Assembly: GCA_963556255.1 (NCBI GenBank)
Contig: OY744608.1
Span: 10,843,449-10,907,448 of the forward strand
DNA: 64,000 nt
Direction of reading: 5' to 3'
Source: Allolobophora icterica
Lineage: Eukaryota > Annelida > Clitellata > Crassiclitellata > Lumbricidae
The position numbers and the translations under genes were made by a program. This document shows positions 1 through 60,189 of the stretch, piece after piece. The notes under the pieces were generated by a model. That model worked only from the letters and a program-made list of their open reading frames with translations. It was not told where the DNA came from and did no database searches. Position 1 is the stretch's first letter. Every line of letters begins with the position of its first letter.

Positions 1-394
1 GTTTAAAGAATCTGAATAAAACTCCGCCACTGTCGCCCTCGGGTGGTGCCACTCTCAAGTCTGGACAAAGGAGGAGGGTGACGCGTATCATCTTTGTTCT
101 GACACAACATCGTTGAACAGTAACCAAACATGAAGAATGTATAGCTTCCTTGTACCATTGAAGTAGAGGAGGCACTCATTTGTCACTCAGAGTCAATTGT
201 GCATAGGCAACCTGTCCAGTAGTCGTCTCTGTAGGCTCACTTCCACAATCGTTTGTTTATAGAGCAATCGTGCTACTGAACAGACACGATGTGGTACACA
301 AAATCTATGAATAGCACCGAGTGACACGGAGAGGTTAGAAAGGAATATTCGGAGGGGAAAATCTAGGAAGATGAATGCTTGTGATAGTTTGTAC
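1..394. other. 5' edge, nothing recognised
   Basis: Mixed unique sequence before the first transposon-like element. I see no long reading frame, no RNA gene and no clear repeat. Confidence 0.4.
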
Positions 395-969
395 TAGTTA
401 GGGAGTAACCGATTATTGACCCGGAAACCGATAAACTCCGATTATTACTTTATATCTTATTATTGGAATCGGCATTTTATTCCATAACCGAGATTAAAAT
501 TTCGAAAAATTTTAATTTTTAAGAGCACTTTCTTGAAATTTGCTTAATATTAATACAAATTAAAAAGACCTTTTCAAAATTAAGTTATCAACCGAAACTT
601 CCGCACCTTGCGCAAGGCAATCGCGTGAAGCGTTAATTAAAATAAACTTGTTTGCTGACCTCATTTTCGTTTCCGGTGATAAGGGTAATAGGCATAAACT
701 TCTGTCGTTCGATTGCGAAATTAATATCAATTTGTGATCAAACGGCAACTTCCGCAAGATTGTGACAGTATTATTATAATTTTTATCAACCGCAACTTTC
801 GTAAGATTGCAACATTAATATTATGAATTTAGAAAATATTTAGTTGATCAAACCTCAAACCACAAATAAGATCATTTCGCGCTCTAGCCGTTGTCATTTT
901 CATATCCACTGAAACTTTCGTAAAATTCGCAGACAAGAACAGCTTCAGAACACGTAACGAAATGCCACA

Positions 970-1025
<56 letters not shown>

Positions 1026-1274
1026 ATAATATATTTGTCGTCGTCTCGTCGATGATTGTGGAAGGTTGTTTCATTCAGTAATTGAAAGTTTTCGTGATCA
1101 CCCACTGTAGGCTACTGCTCAACACCTGTAAAAAATATAATCAAATTTTTAACATAACCATCATAATGTCAGAAGTTCAACAAATATTTCTGTTTATCGG
1201 AACCCGAATCGGCAAAAAACGTGCAAACTTATCGGAATCGGTTATCGGCCGAAAATGCTTATCGGTTAACCCTA
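395..1274. mobile_element. hAT-like non-autonomous DNA element
   Basis: The ends are inverted: the left end reads TAGGGAGTAACCGAT from 399 and the right end reads ATCGGTTAACCCTA to 1274. The flanks gtttgtac (387-394) and gtttgtcc (1275-1282) match at 7 of 8 bases, as expected of an aged hAT target-site duplication. The interior is AT-rich, repeats CGGAATCGG-like words near the right end, and contains a (TA)n tract. There is no transposase frame. The exact left end is uncertain by about 4 bp. Confidence 0.6.
974..1024. repeat. (TA)n microsatellite
   Basis: About 25 uninterrupted TA units inside the hAT-like element. Confidence 0.95.
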
Positions 1275-1435
1275 GTTTGTCCCTTAAAGTTAACTAACAA
1301 CCTTTGGAGTTATGTATTATGTATGGTGTATGACTGTATGTATGTATGTATGTATGCTCCATGCATGTATTTATGTATGCAGGCTATGTATGCAGATAGG
1401 TAGGTAAGTAAGTAGCCAGGTAGGAAGGCGGGTAT

Positions 1436-1847
1436 TAGGGCATAACTGAAATCCGGATCGATTAACCGATTTTGCCAATTTTTGGACTGTCCGGAATTAT
1501 CCGGATCCGGATTGTCTAACCCGCTGATTAATAGCAGTTGTTTTCGTTTCAATTTACCCTATATCTGCCACAGGTGTCCAGGGCCGGCGTCCGTTAGGCC
1601 TGTCAATCAGTGAAGCAATATAAACCGTATTGGGAAGGGGTGACTGACTGGCTGTTCTTCTGTCCTACCGCGCCTGTAGCTAACGCCAAGCCATTAGCCA
1701 ATGATGAATAACTTGGAATTAGGCCTTTGTACATAGATTTAAGAACATACATTGTTATTAATCTGAATCGGAACCGGAATCGGCAAATAATGGCCTATAT
1801 TATCCGGTATTCGGATTCAGCAAAAAATCAAAATCGGTTATGCCCTA
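1436..1847. mobile_element. Short inverted-repeat element (TAGGGCATAAC ends)
   Basis: The left end TAGGGCATAACTGAAATCC and the right end GGTTATGCCCTA are inverted copies. The interior repeats words such as TCCGGAT and GAATCGG. The 8-bp flanks match only weakly (5 of 8), so no target duplication can be claimed. It looks like a non-autonomous relative of the element at 395-1274. Confidence 0.5.
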
Positions 1848-2559
1848 GTAGATATATGTATCTGGCTATTTATATATTGCTTTTGAAGAACGACACAAGG
1901 TGACCTAGAGCCGGTCTCAGCTTTCCAGCTTCCTTTGCCTTGTCTTTTGTGATAGAAAATCATGTCCCTGCCTGAATCACTTCATCCAGTGGTCTTCCAA
2001 AGCTTTGTCAACCTTTTGTTGCACTGCTTTGAGTTCAGCCTCACCCACTCTGCGGCATAAAATACCTTTACTTATAAGGTCAGTCCCAACAATCTCATCC
2101 GGCAATTTAACACTTTAACGATGAGCGTGTATTAAAGTGACTGGGAAACCAATCAGCTCGTCATTAAATTGTCAAAGCTTTCCATTTCATGAATCCACTG
2201 GTCACTTAGCTTCCATCTTCAGCTGTCCCTCTCCACTCCCCAAGCGACTGCCCATGCCTCTCATTTAAGTATTGACGTCTGGCACGTTAATCTCATGTTA
2301 TTCATTCACTTTTAAAGCTCAGCACACGGACTTGAATATAAAATCAGTTCTCCATTTGGACGTGTATGTACGCCCATGTGCTGGTTTGTTACTTCTTATA
2401 AATTAAGTAACTGATTTTAATTGGCAACGGTGTATCTCAGTGTGTTCTCAGATCTGTTTCTAGATAATTATATGTTGTTGATTATGTTTGTCCTGGAAAG
2501 TTTCATTTGGGTGGAAGAGATGTTTGGGGTCGAAGATCAGAGTAAAAGTGATTAAAATA
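1848..2559. other. Unassigned intergenic stretch
   Basis: No coding potential or recognised repeat was seen, except that 2350-2440 resembles 3280-3370 and 4690-4770 ("ttaattggca" context). This suggests it is an older copy of the duplicated block that follows. Confidence 0.3.
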
Positions 2560-3080
2560 AACTCTGACGAAAAACAGCTGCTAATGAAATTGAGGTCACT
2601 TGTCTCTGATTTTTTTAAACGGGCATCAGAAGAATCTTAAGCTATTGCCTGTAATTAAAGTCAGACATCTGGTTTCGCAGCCTAATCATCATCATCATTA
2701 TCATCATCATTATCATCATCATCATCATCATCGTCATCACCACCACCACCACCACCACCACCACCACCACCACCACCACAATCATCATCATCATCGTTAT
2801 TATTATTTCTTTTTGCCTGGGGTACCTCAGATCATCATGAAATTGAGGTCACTTGTCTTTTATTTTCAATCGGCATCAGAAGGTTCTTAAGCTATTGCCT
2901 CTGGTTCAAGTCAGACACCTTACTCAGCAGCCTAATCATCATCATCATCGTCATCATCATCATCATCATAATCACCGTCATCATTGTCGTCGTCGTCATC
3001 ATCATCACCACCACCACCACCATCATCATCGTTATTATTTTTTCTTTTTGCGTGAGGTACCTCAGATCCCTCAGGAATAA
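2560..3080. repeat. Degenerate tandem duplication carrying (CAT)n/(CAC)n tracts
   Basis: The segment near 2585-2690 (atgaaattgaggtcacttg, then a leader ending cagcctaatcatc) is repeated near 2837-2945. Each copy runs into a trinucleotide tract of CAT and CAC repeats (about 2687-2805 and 2934-3040) and ends with a similar ttattatt...ggtacctcag sequence. The His-rich frames here are by-products of the trinucleotide repeats. Confidence 0.75.
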
Positions 3081-3519
3081 AATTTTATCCAGAGAATACA
3101 AAAAACTATTTTGGGATGGCAAATCTCGGCTGCAGTGAGAAGTGCTTTGTAGATCTATGAATCAGCCACGGTTTTTGTAACCGTTGCATCTCAAATTAGG
3201 CTCCACCAAGCTTGCCAGTTATAGGCCTAGGGCCTACTATTGTCATTGTTATTATTATTGTATTATTTTTTATCACCGTACGTGTGTATTTGCTCATGGA
3301 CTGATTTGTAATTTCATATCAATCAACTCTTTTTAATTGGCAGCGGTTTTTGTCTAATCAATTTTCATTATGTTTTCATTCGTATGATGCTTATTATATT
3401 TTCTTATTGGATACTAGCTGGTTTACCCGGCGTTGCCCGGGGTTATAAGTTTCAATCCCTGTAGCCAATTCGCAGTGTTGTATACGCCTTGACGCGTCTT
3501 GCGACCTCTGCCGTGGACT

Positions 3520-3662
3520 GACTGCTTCGCAGTCGCCCTCTGGCGACGACTGCTTCGCAGTCTAGGAGACTGCTTTGCAGTCTCCCGTGGACTGACTGCT
3601 TCGCAGCCGCCCTCTGGCGACGACTGCTTCGCAGTATCCCGTGGACTGACTGCTTCGCAGTC
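3520..3662. repeat. Six tandem GACTGC-TTC-GCAGTC hairpins
   Basis: The 15-mer GACTGCTTCGCAGTC, a 6-bp stem with a 3-nt loop, occurs at 3520, 3548, 3568 (TTT loop), 3594, 3622 and 3648. Two copies have a single stem mismatch at the end. Spacers such as gccctctggcgac are shared, so the array grew by duplicating a unit of about 50 bp. Confidence 0.85.
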
Positions 3663-3824
3663 GAAGAGAGTGAACCCGGCGTTGGCGGGTTAAAGAAAAC
3701 GCCAGAAATCTAGCCGTCACTGCCCTTAGTAAAGCAGAGTCTTTGAACATACAATTTTGCTGTAAAACGATGAATATAGTTCGAATCGATCGTAATTAAA
3801 TTTTGTGCGAAAGTAAACAACCCC

Positions 3825-3960
3825 GTTATGCGCATTATTAATGACGTTGGGGAATATCCGCGCCATAAATAGAACCGCTTGGCAGTGGAAGTGTTATGCG
3901 CATTATTAATGACGTTGGGGAATACCGGCGCCATAAATAGAACCGCTTTGCAGTGGAAGC
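3825..3960. repeat. 68-bp tandem duplication
   Basis: Two adjacent 68-bp copies start gttatgcgcattattaatg and end gcagtggaag(t/c)g, with only a few substitutions. Confidence 0.9.
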
Positions 3961-4124
3961 GTGAGTGAGGGACGGTCGGTTGGGTAGAGTTTTTGGGGAT
4001 TTTCACCATGTTAGCGGTGAAAATGGGGTAAGCGAACCCCTCCACTGGGTGTCCGATGCCGAGGCCGACACAGCAGTGAAGGTTTGGAGTGAAAAGGTGC
4101 AAAATTGTAGAAGTTAAGCCCGGT

Positions 4125-4395
<271 letters not shown>

Positions 4396-4593
4396 ACAGA
4401 ATTCTCGCTTTATTAATATAGACATTTGCACTGAAACATGTTTATAAGGAGATATAGGTCTATAGGATGTAGCATTGAAGTTCAAAGTAACTGAAATGAA
4501 CTTTGCTGACAAGTTCCCGATGAAATTGAGATCACATATCGGATTTTCTACCAGCATAAGTAAATGGTTCTGGTCAACTTTTATTCCCCAGTC

Positions 4594-4596
<3 letters not shown>

Positions 4597-4669
<73 letters not shown>

Positions 4670-4672
4670 ATA
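4597..4672. repeat. (TA)n microsatellite
   Basis: About 38 TA units with one TTTA interruption. Confidence 0.95.
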
Positions 4673-4830
4673 ATTATTATTTTTTATCACCGTACGTGTG
4701 TATTTGCTCATGGACTGATTTGTTATTTCATATCAATAAACACTTTTTAATTGGCAGTGGTTTTTTGTCTAATAAATTTTCATTATGTTTTCATTCATAT
4801 GATGCTTATTTTCTTTTCTTATTGGATTAT

Positions 4831-6702
4831 AATTTGGATACATTATGATTTGGCCCATTTTCTTATTGGATTCATTTGGCCCATACACTCGAACAGGAAG
4901 AAAGATGACTGCAAACGGGTTTGGCAGCCAATCTCAAGGACGGATTTGACAATATGCCGCCCGGGCTCAGTTATTTTGCTGTGCTTAAATTTTGTTATGA
5001 CTCATAATATCACTATTTTATATTTCTTTACTGTCGTTTTGCTTACGGTTTTAAATTAAATTTAATGTTAGATTTTTAATTTTTTAATATTTAAGGTTTG
5101 CCACACTCTGGCCTTAGGCCTTGGCCTCGTTTGTTCCTTTAGGAAATCTGCCACAGGCCAACCTTCATATTAACTGAAGTTCCTGATACTTTACACCCAT
5201 GACTCATTTCTTGGGCTAAGCTAAGGGACTACCCGCAATATTTTACTTTCTTGCAGTGAATTATAGCGCTGGTTTGCAGTTCAACAAAACATCTATATCA
5301 GATGTTTAAAAACTACTCTACAATCTCCTAACAAAGGCTAAGGGCCTGGGTTTTTTTGTCACGCAGAACTTTGACGCCTAAACGATCTTGTAGCTTCCTA
5401 AAGGTTCCTGCATAAAACTTGTAGGTTTACCCATGTATAAATACTGAGAGAGTACATGGCACTACATGCACTTTATCGATACAAAATAGTTGCGTCTTTG
5501 TCAAAGTCCAGAGACCTGTTTAAGTTCTAAGACTGTTCTCACGAAAGAAGTAAAATACAGCATAGCATTTAAAAACGAAAAGCATTCAAGAAAGACTAAA
5601 TGACTTTAAATTTAAAAAACTGTATTTGAAGCGAATACTTGATTCTGTTAGGTGTCGATGTGTTTGTAGCTTCTCTCTAATCTAAGCATCCACCTTGTTG
5701 CAGTCTTCTTACCAGGAGCTTCTCTACTCTCTAGTGCCGCAGTCAGACTGCTCAATGTACAGTAACTTCACAAGGTGGCAGTGCTTCTGTTTAGACTGGG
5801 ATAATAACAAGTAACAACTAAAACGTCTATAGCACCTGAGGCACAAGGCACTAAACAATGGTGCACCAAAGCCAAACTATAATCAGGTCATTAGCCAGAT
5901 GGTCAGTCCACTTATATGTGTCCTCTTGCTAACAACCCTGCTCCATTGTATTCATCCTTCTCTGTGCTCATAAAGGTGTTTCCTGGGGTCCATGATAGTA
6001 GTGGTCAGTCTGCTCGATTGTCATGCAAGAGTATTAGTAGTTTCAGTTTAAAAACACTGTGATAACAAAGACCATTAGCATCGCCCCCTCCTCCATCATC
6101 CAGGCTTTGGGACTGGCACTATGGCACAGACATGCACTGGCAGAGTATTTTGACCATACATTTTTCATGGGAAGATCCAAGTGTTGAGGGATAGGATCGA
6201 CTAGATGCTCTCATGTGCCAAGGCTACGCAAATGAAGTCGCTATACTCGCTAATACATGTACTTTTTACCATTGATGCCTTGTGGGCTGGCTTTGAAGGA
6301 CTGCTCTTCTTTTTCTTACCTGGCTGTTTTCTAGTGTAATGTACTTCCCTGTTTTTCTTTTGGCTTCTCATTGCTTTTGTCTGAGACTTTTGTCTGTTGT
6401 TCACTAAAAGGATTTTGCACATGAGACAATTGCAAATCATTTTCATTATCAGCTGATCTTAATTTCTCTTGTAATGTTTCTAATTTATGGCACCGTAAAT
6501 CAAATTAGCAGGTGAGCTTAAAGTTAAACTATATCACTCTTTGCTCTGTAATTTTTAACTGTGGTGAATGAACTTTACACAAGTTTGAAAGATATCATAA
6601 ATTAATTAAAGTTATTGATAAAGCAGCTTCTAAAAATGAACCTTTTGTGTGGCTGGTTTGTTGGTCTCCTGAACTGCTTTGAAGTCCTCGTGAAGTTGTG
6701 TT
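4831..6702. other. Upstream region of the receptor gene, no feature assigned
   Basis: About 1.9 kb without convincing exons. A minus-strand frame at 6201-6446 is rich in Lys/Ser and holds one CxxxxC pair, but it resembles nothing I recognise. If exon 1 at 6703 is the true first exon, the promoter should lie in the right part of this stretch. I see no clear TATA box at a sensible distance. Confidence 0.35.
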
Positions 6703-53920
<47,218 letters not shown>

Positions 53921-54204
53921 CAATCATCTATCTCGACCTTAAGCTATGCATTACCTTAGGGCCTATGCAAATCATTGACAACAGAGCACTTAAGATAAAA
54001 CCGGAGCCATATATAGCAGATACTGAAAGGGGTTGACTTATCGTAGGTAGAAGTGGATTACAAACTACCTGTAGCTGACTTTTAAGCTTTTATGCATCTT
54101 TTGATATTTTATATTTGTATAACAGTTACTGTTTACGATTATTAGATTTCAATGAAAAATGATTGTTAACTTATTATATATTCTGAAAATCAGACTACGC
54201 TGCA

Positions 54205-54300
54205 TGGATCAAAATCAAATCAAATCAAAACATTCTTTATTGAACCATGTTGAAGGGAGAAAACTCCCGCTAATAGGGAACCTATTTGCAACGCATTATT
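54205..54300 (-). mobile_element. LINE 3' tail with (TCAAA)n
   Basis: tcaaatcaaatcaaaacatt then ctttattgaaccatgttgaag, a non-LTR 3' end in minus orientation. Confidence 0.6.
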
Positions 54301-54408
54301 TGAGGAAGATTTAGGCCCGCTTGGGTGGATAGATTATATAAATGATAGATTATATAAATGAGTAGGCGCCTACATAACATCACTTATAGGCCTATAGGCC
54401 CTACCACA

Positions 54409-54414
54409 GAATAA
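54409..54414 (+). promoter_or_regulatory. Candidate poly(A) signal AATAAA
   Basis: The first AATAAA I found after the stop (within cagaataaagcg), about 490 nt downstream. It may instead belong to a repeat; 54205-54300 is a LINE tail in minus orientation. Confidence 0.35.
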
Positions 54415-54639
54415 AGCGTAGCTTCCTTCTCATATCTGCATGTAGCCAATTAAATATAGCCTGTTTTTAAAAGTCATCTTCGCCTGTTTTTGAAAGACAG
54501 ATCCTACTTGATTTTTTTGTTTTGATGGTGCTCCATCGGACCCTTTGAAGCCTTTAGTTAAGTTTTTTCGTAGTTAAGAGTTTTTCTTATTATATACTCG
54601 CTTGTATAAGTAACCTGTGATTCGAATCCATGCTGCTAC

Positions 54640-54805
54640 GCCGTCTGCATATTTCGTATTTCACACGAGGGTGTCCTGGCAAGCGATATATTTTAAAGCC
54701 CTTTAGGTTCCCATGTGTAACCAGATTTACTATTTTTCTTGTATTTTATGTTAATCGGTTTCTTTTTAAATGTGGTTACCGAATAAAAATTGATTGATTG
54801 CATCA
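54640..54805 (+). mobile_element. Non-LTR 3' tail (plus strand)
   Basis: It ends ggttaccgaataaaaattga and ttgattg, as in other LINE/SINE 3' ends of this window. Confidence 0.5.
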
Positions 54806-55184
54806 TCGCCTTTCATCTTTCTTGGTTGGCGGGTAGGTAGTTTGATAGGCAAGACTTAGTATGTATGAAGGAAAATAGGTAAGTAGGAAGGAAAGTAAAT
54901 AGGGCAGTTAGGCTTGAATGTCAGTAAGTAGGCAATGTAACATTTAGGCATTTGAATAAGTAACTAATTGTATCGTAAACGTTATCTCGAAATTCAAAAT
55001 CGCTGCTTAAAAGCTAGCCAGAGCCCGAACTAATTTACGAGCACTTGGTAATATAATAATTAGATTAAAAATGTATGTCAATAGGCAAGTAAAAATAAAA
55101 GATAATAATTTAAATAAGCAGATAAGTAGGCCTAACTAAGTACTAGTTAGTCAATGAGATAAGCTATTAAATTGGTACAGTGGC

Positions 55185-55360
55185 GGCAGTGGCCATTTGG
55201 TTAGAGCGGTCGGCCCGTAACGCGGAAAGTATGAGTTCGAGCCTGGCCCGAGGCAGTTACTATGTAGGGACATTGAGCAAATCATTCACTCACAGACACA
55301 GTTGCTCAGCCATATTATTGTTGTATGCCTTAGACTGGCTTTCCTCCTTTCTGCGGGGCC
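55185..55360 (+). mobile_element. tRNA-derived SINE, interrupted
   Basis: The head agtggccatttggttagagc (A-box region) and gagttcgagcctg (B-box region) is followed by a body similar to the SINE at 62937. A MITE (55361-55706) has landed downstream. Confidence 0.75.
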
Positions 55361-55706
55361 CAGACCCGGCCCTAGGGCAAGGCGAACGAGGCAGCCGCCT
55401 TGGACCCCGCGCTTTTAGGGGCCCCGCGCTGCTGACCATAATTTTTTTTACTGTGAAGAGATTGAACAGTTATCAAATAATAAAAAAAAACATAATTACT
55501 ACTTTCATAGTAAAATGCCAATATTAAGAGCTTGATTTGTATTTTGTGTTCCTTAATCCATTTAATTTTGATTTTGTATTATTTTAATACATATATCACT
55601 GCCAATACCGTATTGGCAGGAAATCAACTCCGTATTGCCATATTTTGCTTGGGGCCCCGCTCATCGCTTGCTGCCTTGGGCCCCGCGCACCCTAGAGCCG
55701 GGCCTG
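55361..55706. mobile_element. hAT-type MITE, CAGACCCGGCCCTAGGGC family, copy 1
   Basis: Ends CAGACCCGGCCCTAGGGC and CCTAGAGCCGGGCCTG, exact 8-bp duplication gcggggcc (55353-55360 and 55707-55714). The interior is nearly identical to the copy at 61721. Confidence 0.94.
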
Positions 55707-56458
55707 GCGGGGCCGTACCTTTATGGTGGCCCATGGTTTCACCAAGTCCCTTTGGGTTCCGGCACCCGTTTTCCTCCCCCAGGCAGCATAATGTCGTGTC
55801 AGGAAAGTAGGGTATTCGCTAGATGGCGACCCGTCGTGCCACATCCCGACTCCATACGAAGAAGGTCGAAGATGTCCGAAGGCAGATTTGTTCGATAAGG
55901 TTCTAGACACTCCTGCGAAAACTGATATAAAGATGGTGTGCAGAGGCGTGAGAGGTGCTTATGAAGAGAGGCGGGAGTGAGCTGAGAGTTAGTTCTGAAG
56001 AAGTTGAGAGCTAACGCTGCGTCTGCGAATTACTCTGAGTTTCGTTTTGTGACATATAGGCCCATTAGGCCTATAGTCTGTTTTAAAGTCGTTTGAGGAA
56101 CAGTTGGTCAAAGTCTAGTGTTTAGACAGGATGTGGTACAGGCGTTGGTTCGCTTTTTAGACTCTAGGAGGAAGATAGGTTTGAATAAAGAATTTTACCT
56201 ATTCTAAAGACATTTGAACATCTGTTTTCTCCAGAAAAAAGCGTATCAGTTGGCTGCCTTCTCCACATCATGTGGAGTTTACTTAATTAGGCCCTAGGTG
56301 TCTCTGTTTATCGGGATCTTTGATCCCTTCTGGCCCCCTCGTGTAGCCAGTACTTGTTGATCAATTTTGTTTCTTTTCCTTTATTCTTGGGATTGGTTGC
56401 AGAAATAAAATTATGATGTTTTCAATCGGGCCCCTGGACCTGAAACGAGGCGATACGA

Positions 56459-56477
56459 GAACACACACACGCACACG

Positions 56478-56531
<54 letters not shown>

Positions 56532-56551
56532 CACTCACACACTCACGCACT
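56459..56551. repeat. (CA)n microsatellite
   Basis: CA run with CG and CT interruptions. Confidence 0.95.
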
Positions 56552-56706
56552 TACATACAGCATGATTTACGGTCTAGTAGCCTAGGCCTAACAGATGCAC
56601 AATCTTGCAAGGACGGAATAAAGATCCCAAATGTTACTCACGTGCACCCTATAGGCCTAGGTCAGCCAGAAACTCGCAGGAAACACTAGTTCTGTAGCCA
56701 TAGTAG

Positions 56707-56929
56707 CAGGGCTGTAGTGGTAAAATTAGAGGTGAGTATACGCTGCCGGTTAGTTTTCCGAAACAAATTAGAGGTGAGTAGCCTATGCGCTACAGTATTT
56801 TGTGAGTATACGCTACAGTATTTTAATATAAATAAATATAAATATTTTGTGAGGTGAGTATACGGTCTCTAGGCCTAGAGGTGAGTATACGCTGTATACC
56901 CGCGTATACCCTCGACTACAGCCCTGCAG
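56707..56929. mobile_element. Short MITE with iterated GTGAGTATACGCT
   Basis: Ends CAGGGCTGTAGTGG and CGACTACAGCCCTG(CAG). The flank catagtag occurs at 56699-56706 and 56930-56937. GTGAGTATACG-type words are repeated four times inside. Confidence 0.75.
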
Positions 56930-57008
56930 CATAGTAGCCGATCAATATGTTCTGGAAAGTAGGGTTGTTCCTGGTTCATTGTAGGCCCTACTTGTCTTGT
57001 CTTTTGTC

Positions 57009-57900
57009 CAGTCTTGTTGTCAAGACCTTAAACCTCAAGACCAAGACCAAGACCTTGAACCTCAAGACCAAGACCAAGACCTTGAACCTCGAGACCAAGA
57101 CCAAGACCAAGACTTTGAACCTCGAGACCAAGACCAAGACCAAGACCAAGACCTTGAACCTCAAGACCAAGACCAAGACCCAATAAATCGAAATCAGGTC
57201 AAGACTTCTAAAAATTGTAAAGTCGGAATATTCGCTATTTTAATGAAAACATGAGTCTTTTATTTTATTCAAGCAAATTAACTTTAAATGCAAACTGCAG
57301 AGAAATCCGAATTTGTATTCAAAAGTCCTTCATGCAAACTCTTATACCAAATGCCTTTTTGTATTTTATAAAAACCAATTCGCTCAGAATTTTCTGACCA
57401 AGACGTGCCTGGTGGGCCTCATAAAAATTCCGCCATGTGAAAAAATACTTTCTACAGGTGCTGAAGTCGCTGACACACACAGAGTAGCTTTTCAAGCACT
57501 GGATGTAAATGTACAGATAGTGAGTCCTTTTTAAATCTTCCCACGGTTTATCATACCGTCTGATACAGAATAACTGTTGCTGCTGCCAATGGGTTTTCCT
57601 GACCAACATGACTTGTATCCATCCATAGATATTGGTCGTATGATGCAAGAAGGCTTAATTGATACAGAATTCTTGAGTTCTGTTAAATGACTGTTCATAT
57701 AAACAGCCGGTCTTGGTCTTGGTCTTACGAGACCAAGACCAAGACTTTGAACCTCAAGACCAACACCAAGACCAAGACCTTGAACCTCAAGACCAACACC
57801 AAGACCAAGACCTTGAACCTCAAGACCAAGACCAAGACTTTTAAAAACGAACTCGAGTGCACTCGAGACCAAGACCTTGGTCTCGAGGACAACAAGACTG
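57009..57900. mobile_element. 892-bp hAT-like element with iterated CAAGACC repeats
   Basis: Ends CAGTCTTGTTGTC and GACAACAAGACTG, exact 8-bp duplication cttttgtc (57001-57008 and 57901-57908). Subterminal regions (57020-57180 and 57710-57895) are tandem (CAAGAC)n/CTTGAACCTC units. The core has no transposase. Confidence 0.92.
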
Positions 57901-58689
57901 CTTTTGTCTTGCAAGTATTGTAACTTAGGCCGGAATTCAATCGCTGTTTGCTGGTACCTCCACCCGGACTTCTGTACTTCCTCAATCATGTGTAGGCGAC
58001 TGTCAGTCTGTCGTCAGGACCATCCTTGTTTGAAATTAAAACTTCCGTCTTTCAAGAACTTTGTCGTTCTTAATGTTTTCTGTTGATCGGATTCAAAAAT
58101 TTACAATGGGCCACTATATCTAATTAATTTTTTATTGTATTGTCTTGCAGTGTATGACATTGCAATGTGTTGTATTGTCTTGCATTATATGGTATTGCAT
58201 TGTGTTGTATTGAATTGTATTGGACTGTATTGTGTAGCTAGGTCCACACGCACGCACGCACGCATACACACACACACACCCTACGTGCCTTGTTTAACGT
58301 TGAATGCTTTAGGCTCTAATACATCATCATTCGATAGGTGACACTAGAGCAAACTCGTCAGCAGTAACCTGGAGCGTTCGTAATCGTATCGTAGTCCATG
58401 AACTTCTATATAGATTATAGAAGTTCATGTGTAGTCGTAATCTCGAGATTACAATTACGATATGATTACGATTTCGCCAATGACTCTGCTTATCAAAGAA
58501 GTAATCGTACGTGAAAACAAGGGCACGTTTCTCTACTGCTCGGCCGGAACGAAGACATTTCCCTAGGCTACTGCTCGGCTGGAACATAATTATGGTTCGG
58601 ACTTAACTCCTGTTATACTCAGCGTCAACGTGTAATGTAAAAGTAAGCCCAACAGTTTTCAGCGCTACATAAATGCCACATCAAGGAGA

Positions 58690-59260
58690 CCACAGGCATC
58701 TCGAACCTTTAACGCTCTTGCTTCATTCGCATTCATGATTTCCACCGCATCCAGTCTATGCCCGACTTTACAAATGTCTTTACCCCTGCTACCTCCGTCG
58801 TTCACTCCAAGCTCGACTATTGCAATTCCCTATTGCTCAATCTTGAATCCAGCCAAATTAAGCGTCTATAGGCCTACAACTTATCCAAAACTGACTACCC
58901 CGAAGTGTCACTAGAACATCCAAGTGTCACCATATGTCATTACCATCCTGGTTTCATTCAAGTGGTTAAAAAAGTCCAGAGAGAATCCACTTCAAAGTCC
59001 TATCACTACTCTACAACGCCATAGGCCTACAACATTTCCAGTCCAAGTAACTTCTCAAACTCTTCGCCATCCAAGCACCCCACTCAACCCAATCATCCGC
59101 CTATCTACTCAACCCAATCATCCGCCTATCTAAGTCTTTATCGACCTCCGGTCACTACTCATCTCAAGTTCACCAACCGAGCCATAGGCCTACCACACTG
59201 CGCCACGGCTCTAGAACGATCTCTCTCATGAATTTCGCAAATTTTCGGTTCCTCTGTCAT
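58690..59260 (+). pseudogene. Decayed LINE RT remnant
   Basis: Sequences such as ccaagctcgactattgcaat (SKLDYCN) and gttcaccaaccgagcc, with many frame breaks, follow the order of a CR1/L2-like ORF2 end. Confidence 0.5.
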
Positions 59261-60189
59261 TATTGTAAGTCACCTACCATCGTCTGCTTCATAGTCCACA
59301 CACAGACTATTGTGAATAAGCTCGTGAATAAGCTGGTGCCCTGCGCTTTGCTTTCGAGTGGCGCTTTAGAAGTTTGGAGTTTACAATTACGATTACGAAT
59401 TTAAGAGGCGGAGACTGGAGACCCTGGTAGGCTCTATCGTAATCGTAATTTCTAGATTTACACAGCGCGTCAACAATTCCAATTCGCGGGAACCAGCTTA
59501 AGCTTTATTATTCGCAAGCGCTCAATCAATTTCACACTGAAAGGATCTGTCCCAGCAAATACAGGGACCAGAGACCACATAACTTGTATTCTGCTTGTTC
59601 GTGTAGGCGTCGACATGGGCTTAGGCCTACGCCTACTCGATGTCTAGCCTGAACCACGCTCCGAGCAGTGGTATAACGCCCCCTTGATAGTAGTTTTCCG
59701 CGGACTGCATCTGTCTCTTTGAATATACCTCACACACTTCTATTGAAAGCAATACTGCCGAATTAGCTATCCTGTACATTTAAAAGTACTGAGTATGCGA
59801 TTATGCTCTACGGAGGCCAGAGTGAATTTGTTATCCATCCTCTGCGTATCTTTCACTGGTTTGTGAATGTTGGATCCATTCTCTAAAGAACACGACCCAA
59901 AACAACCTTTGACCCGTGTTGTATAGATGGTAGTAAAACGAGATGAACGCATGCGTGTGTTGACTATCGGTCTCGTTTGACAAGGACGTACACTGTTGCG
60001 ATGTAGGTTAGAGTTAATTTAACCAACCGAAATTGCATTTAACATAACGACTCCTGTTTAAACTTTAACACAATCGGGCTTGTGGTAAGTCTGACAAGTA
60101 TGCCAATTTTTTGTGTGAGTCTAAAATTATTTGCTTCTGTTTTTGCGATGTCCCGCCTGGGCAGAAATTTGGCTCGAGCTTTCTGCTCC

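Noticed and set aside
2600..3122. His-rich and Met-rich small proteins
   Set aside because: Produced by (CAT)n/(CAC)n tracts in duplicated non-coding sequence.
56947..57254. Asp/Gln- or Lys/Thr-repeat proteins
   Set aside because: Frames of the CAAGACC subterminal repeats in the 57009 element.
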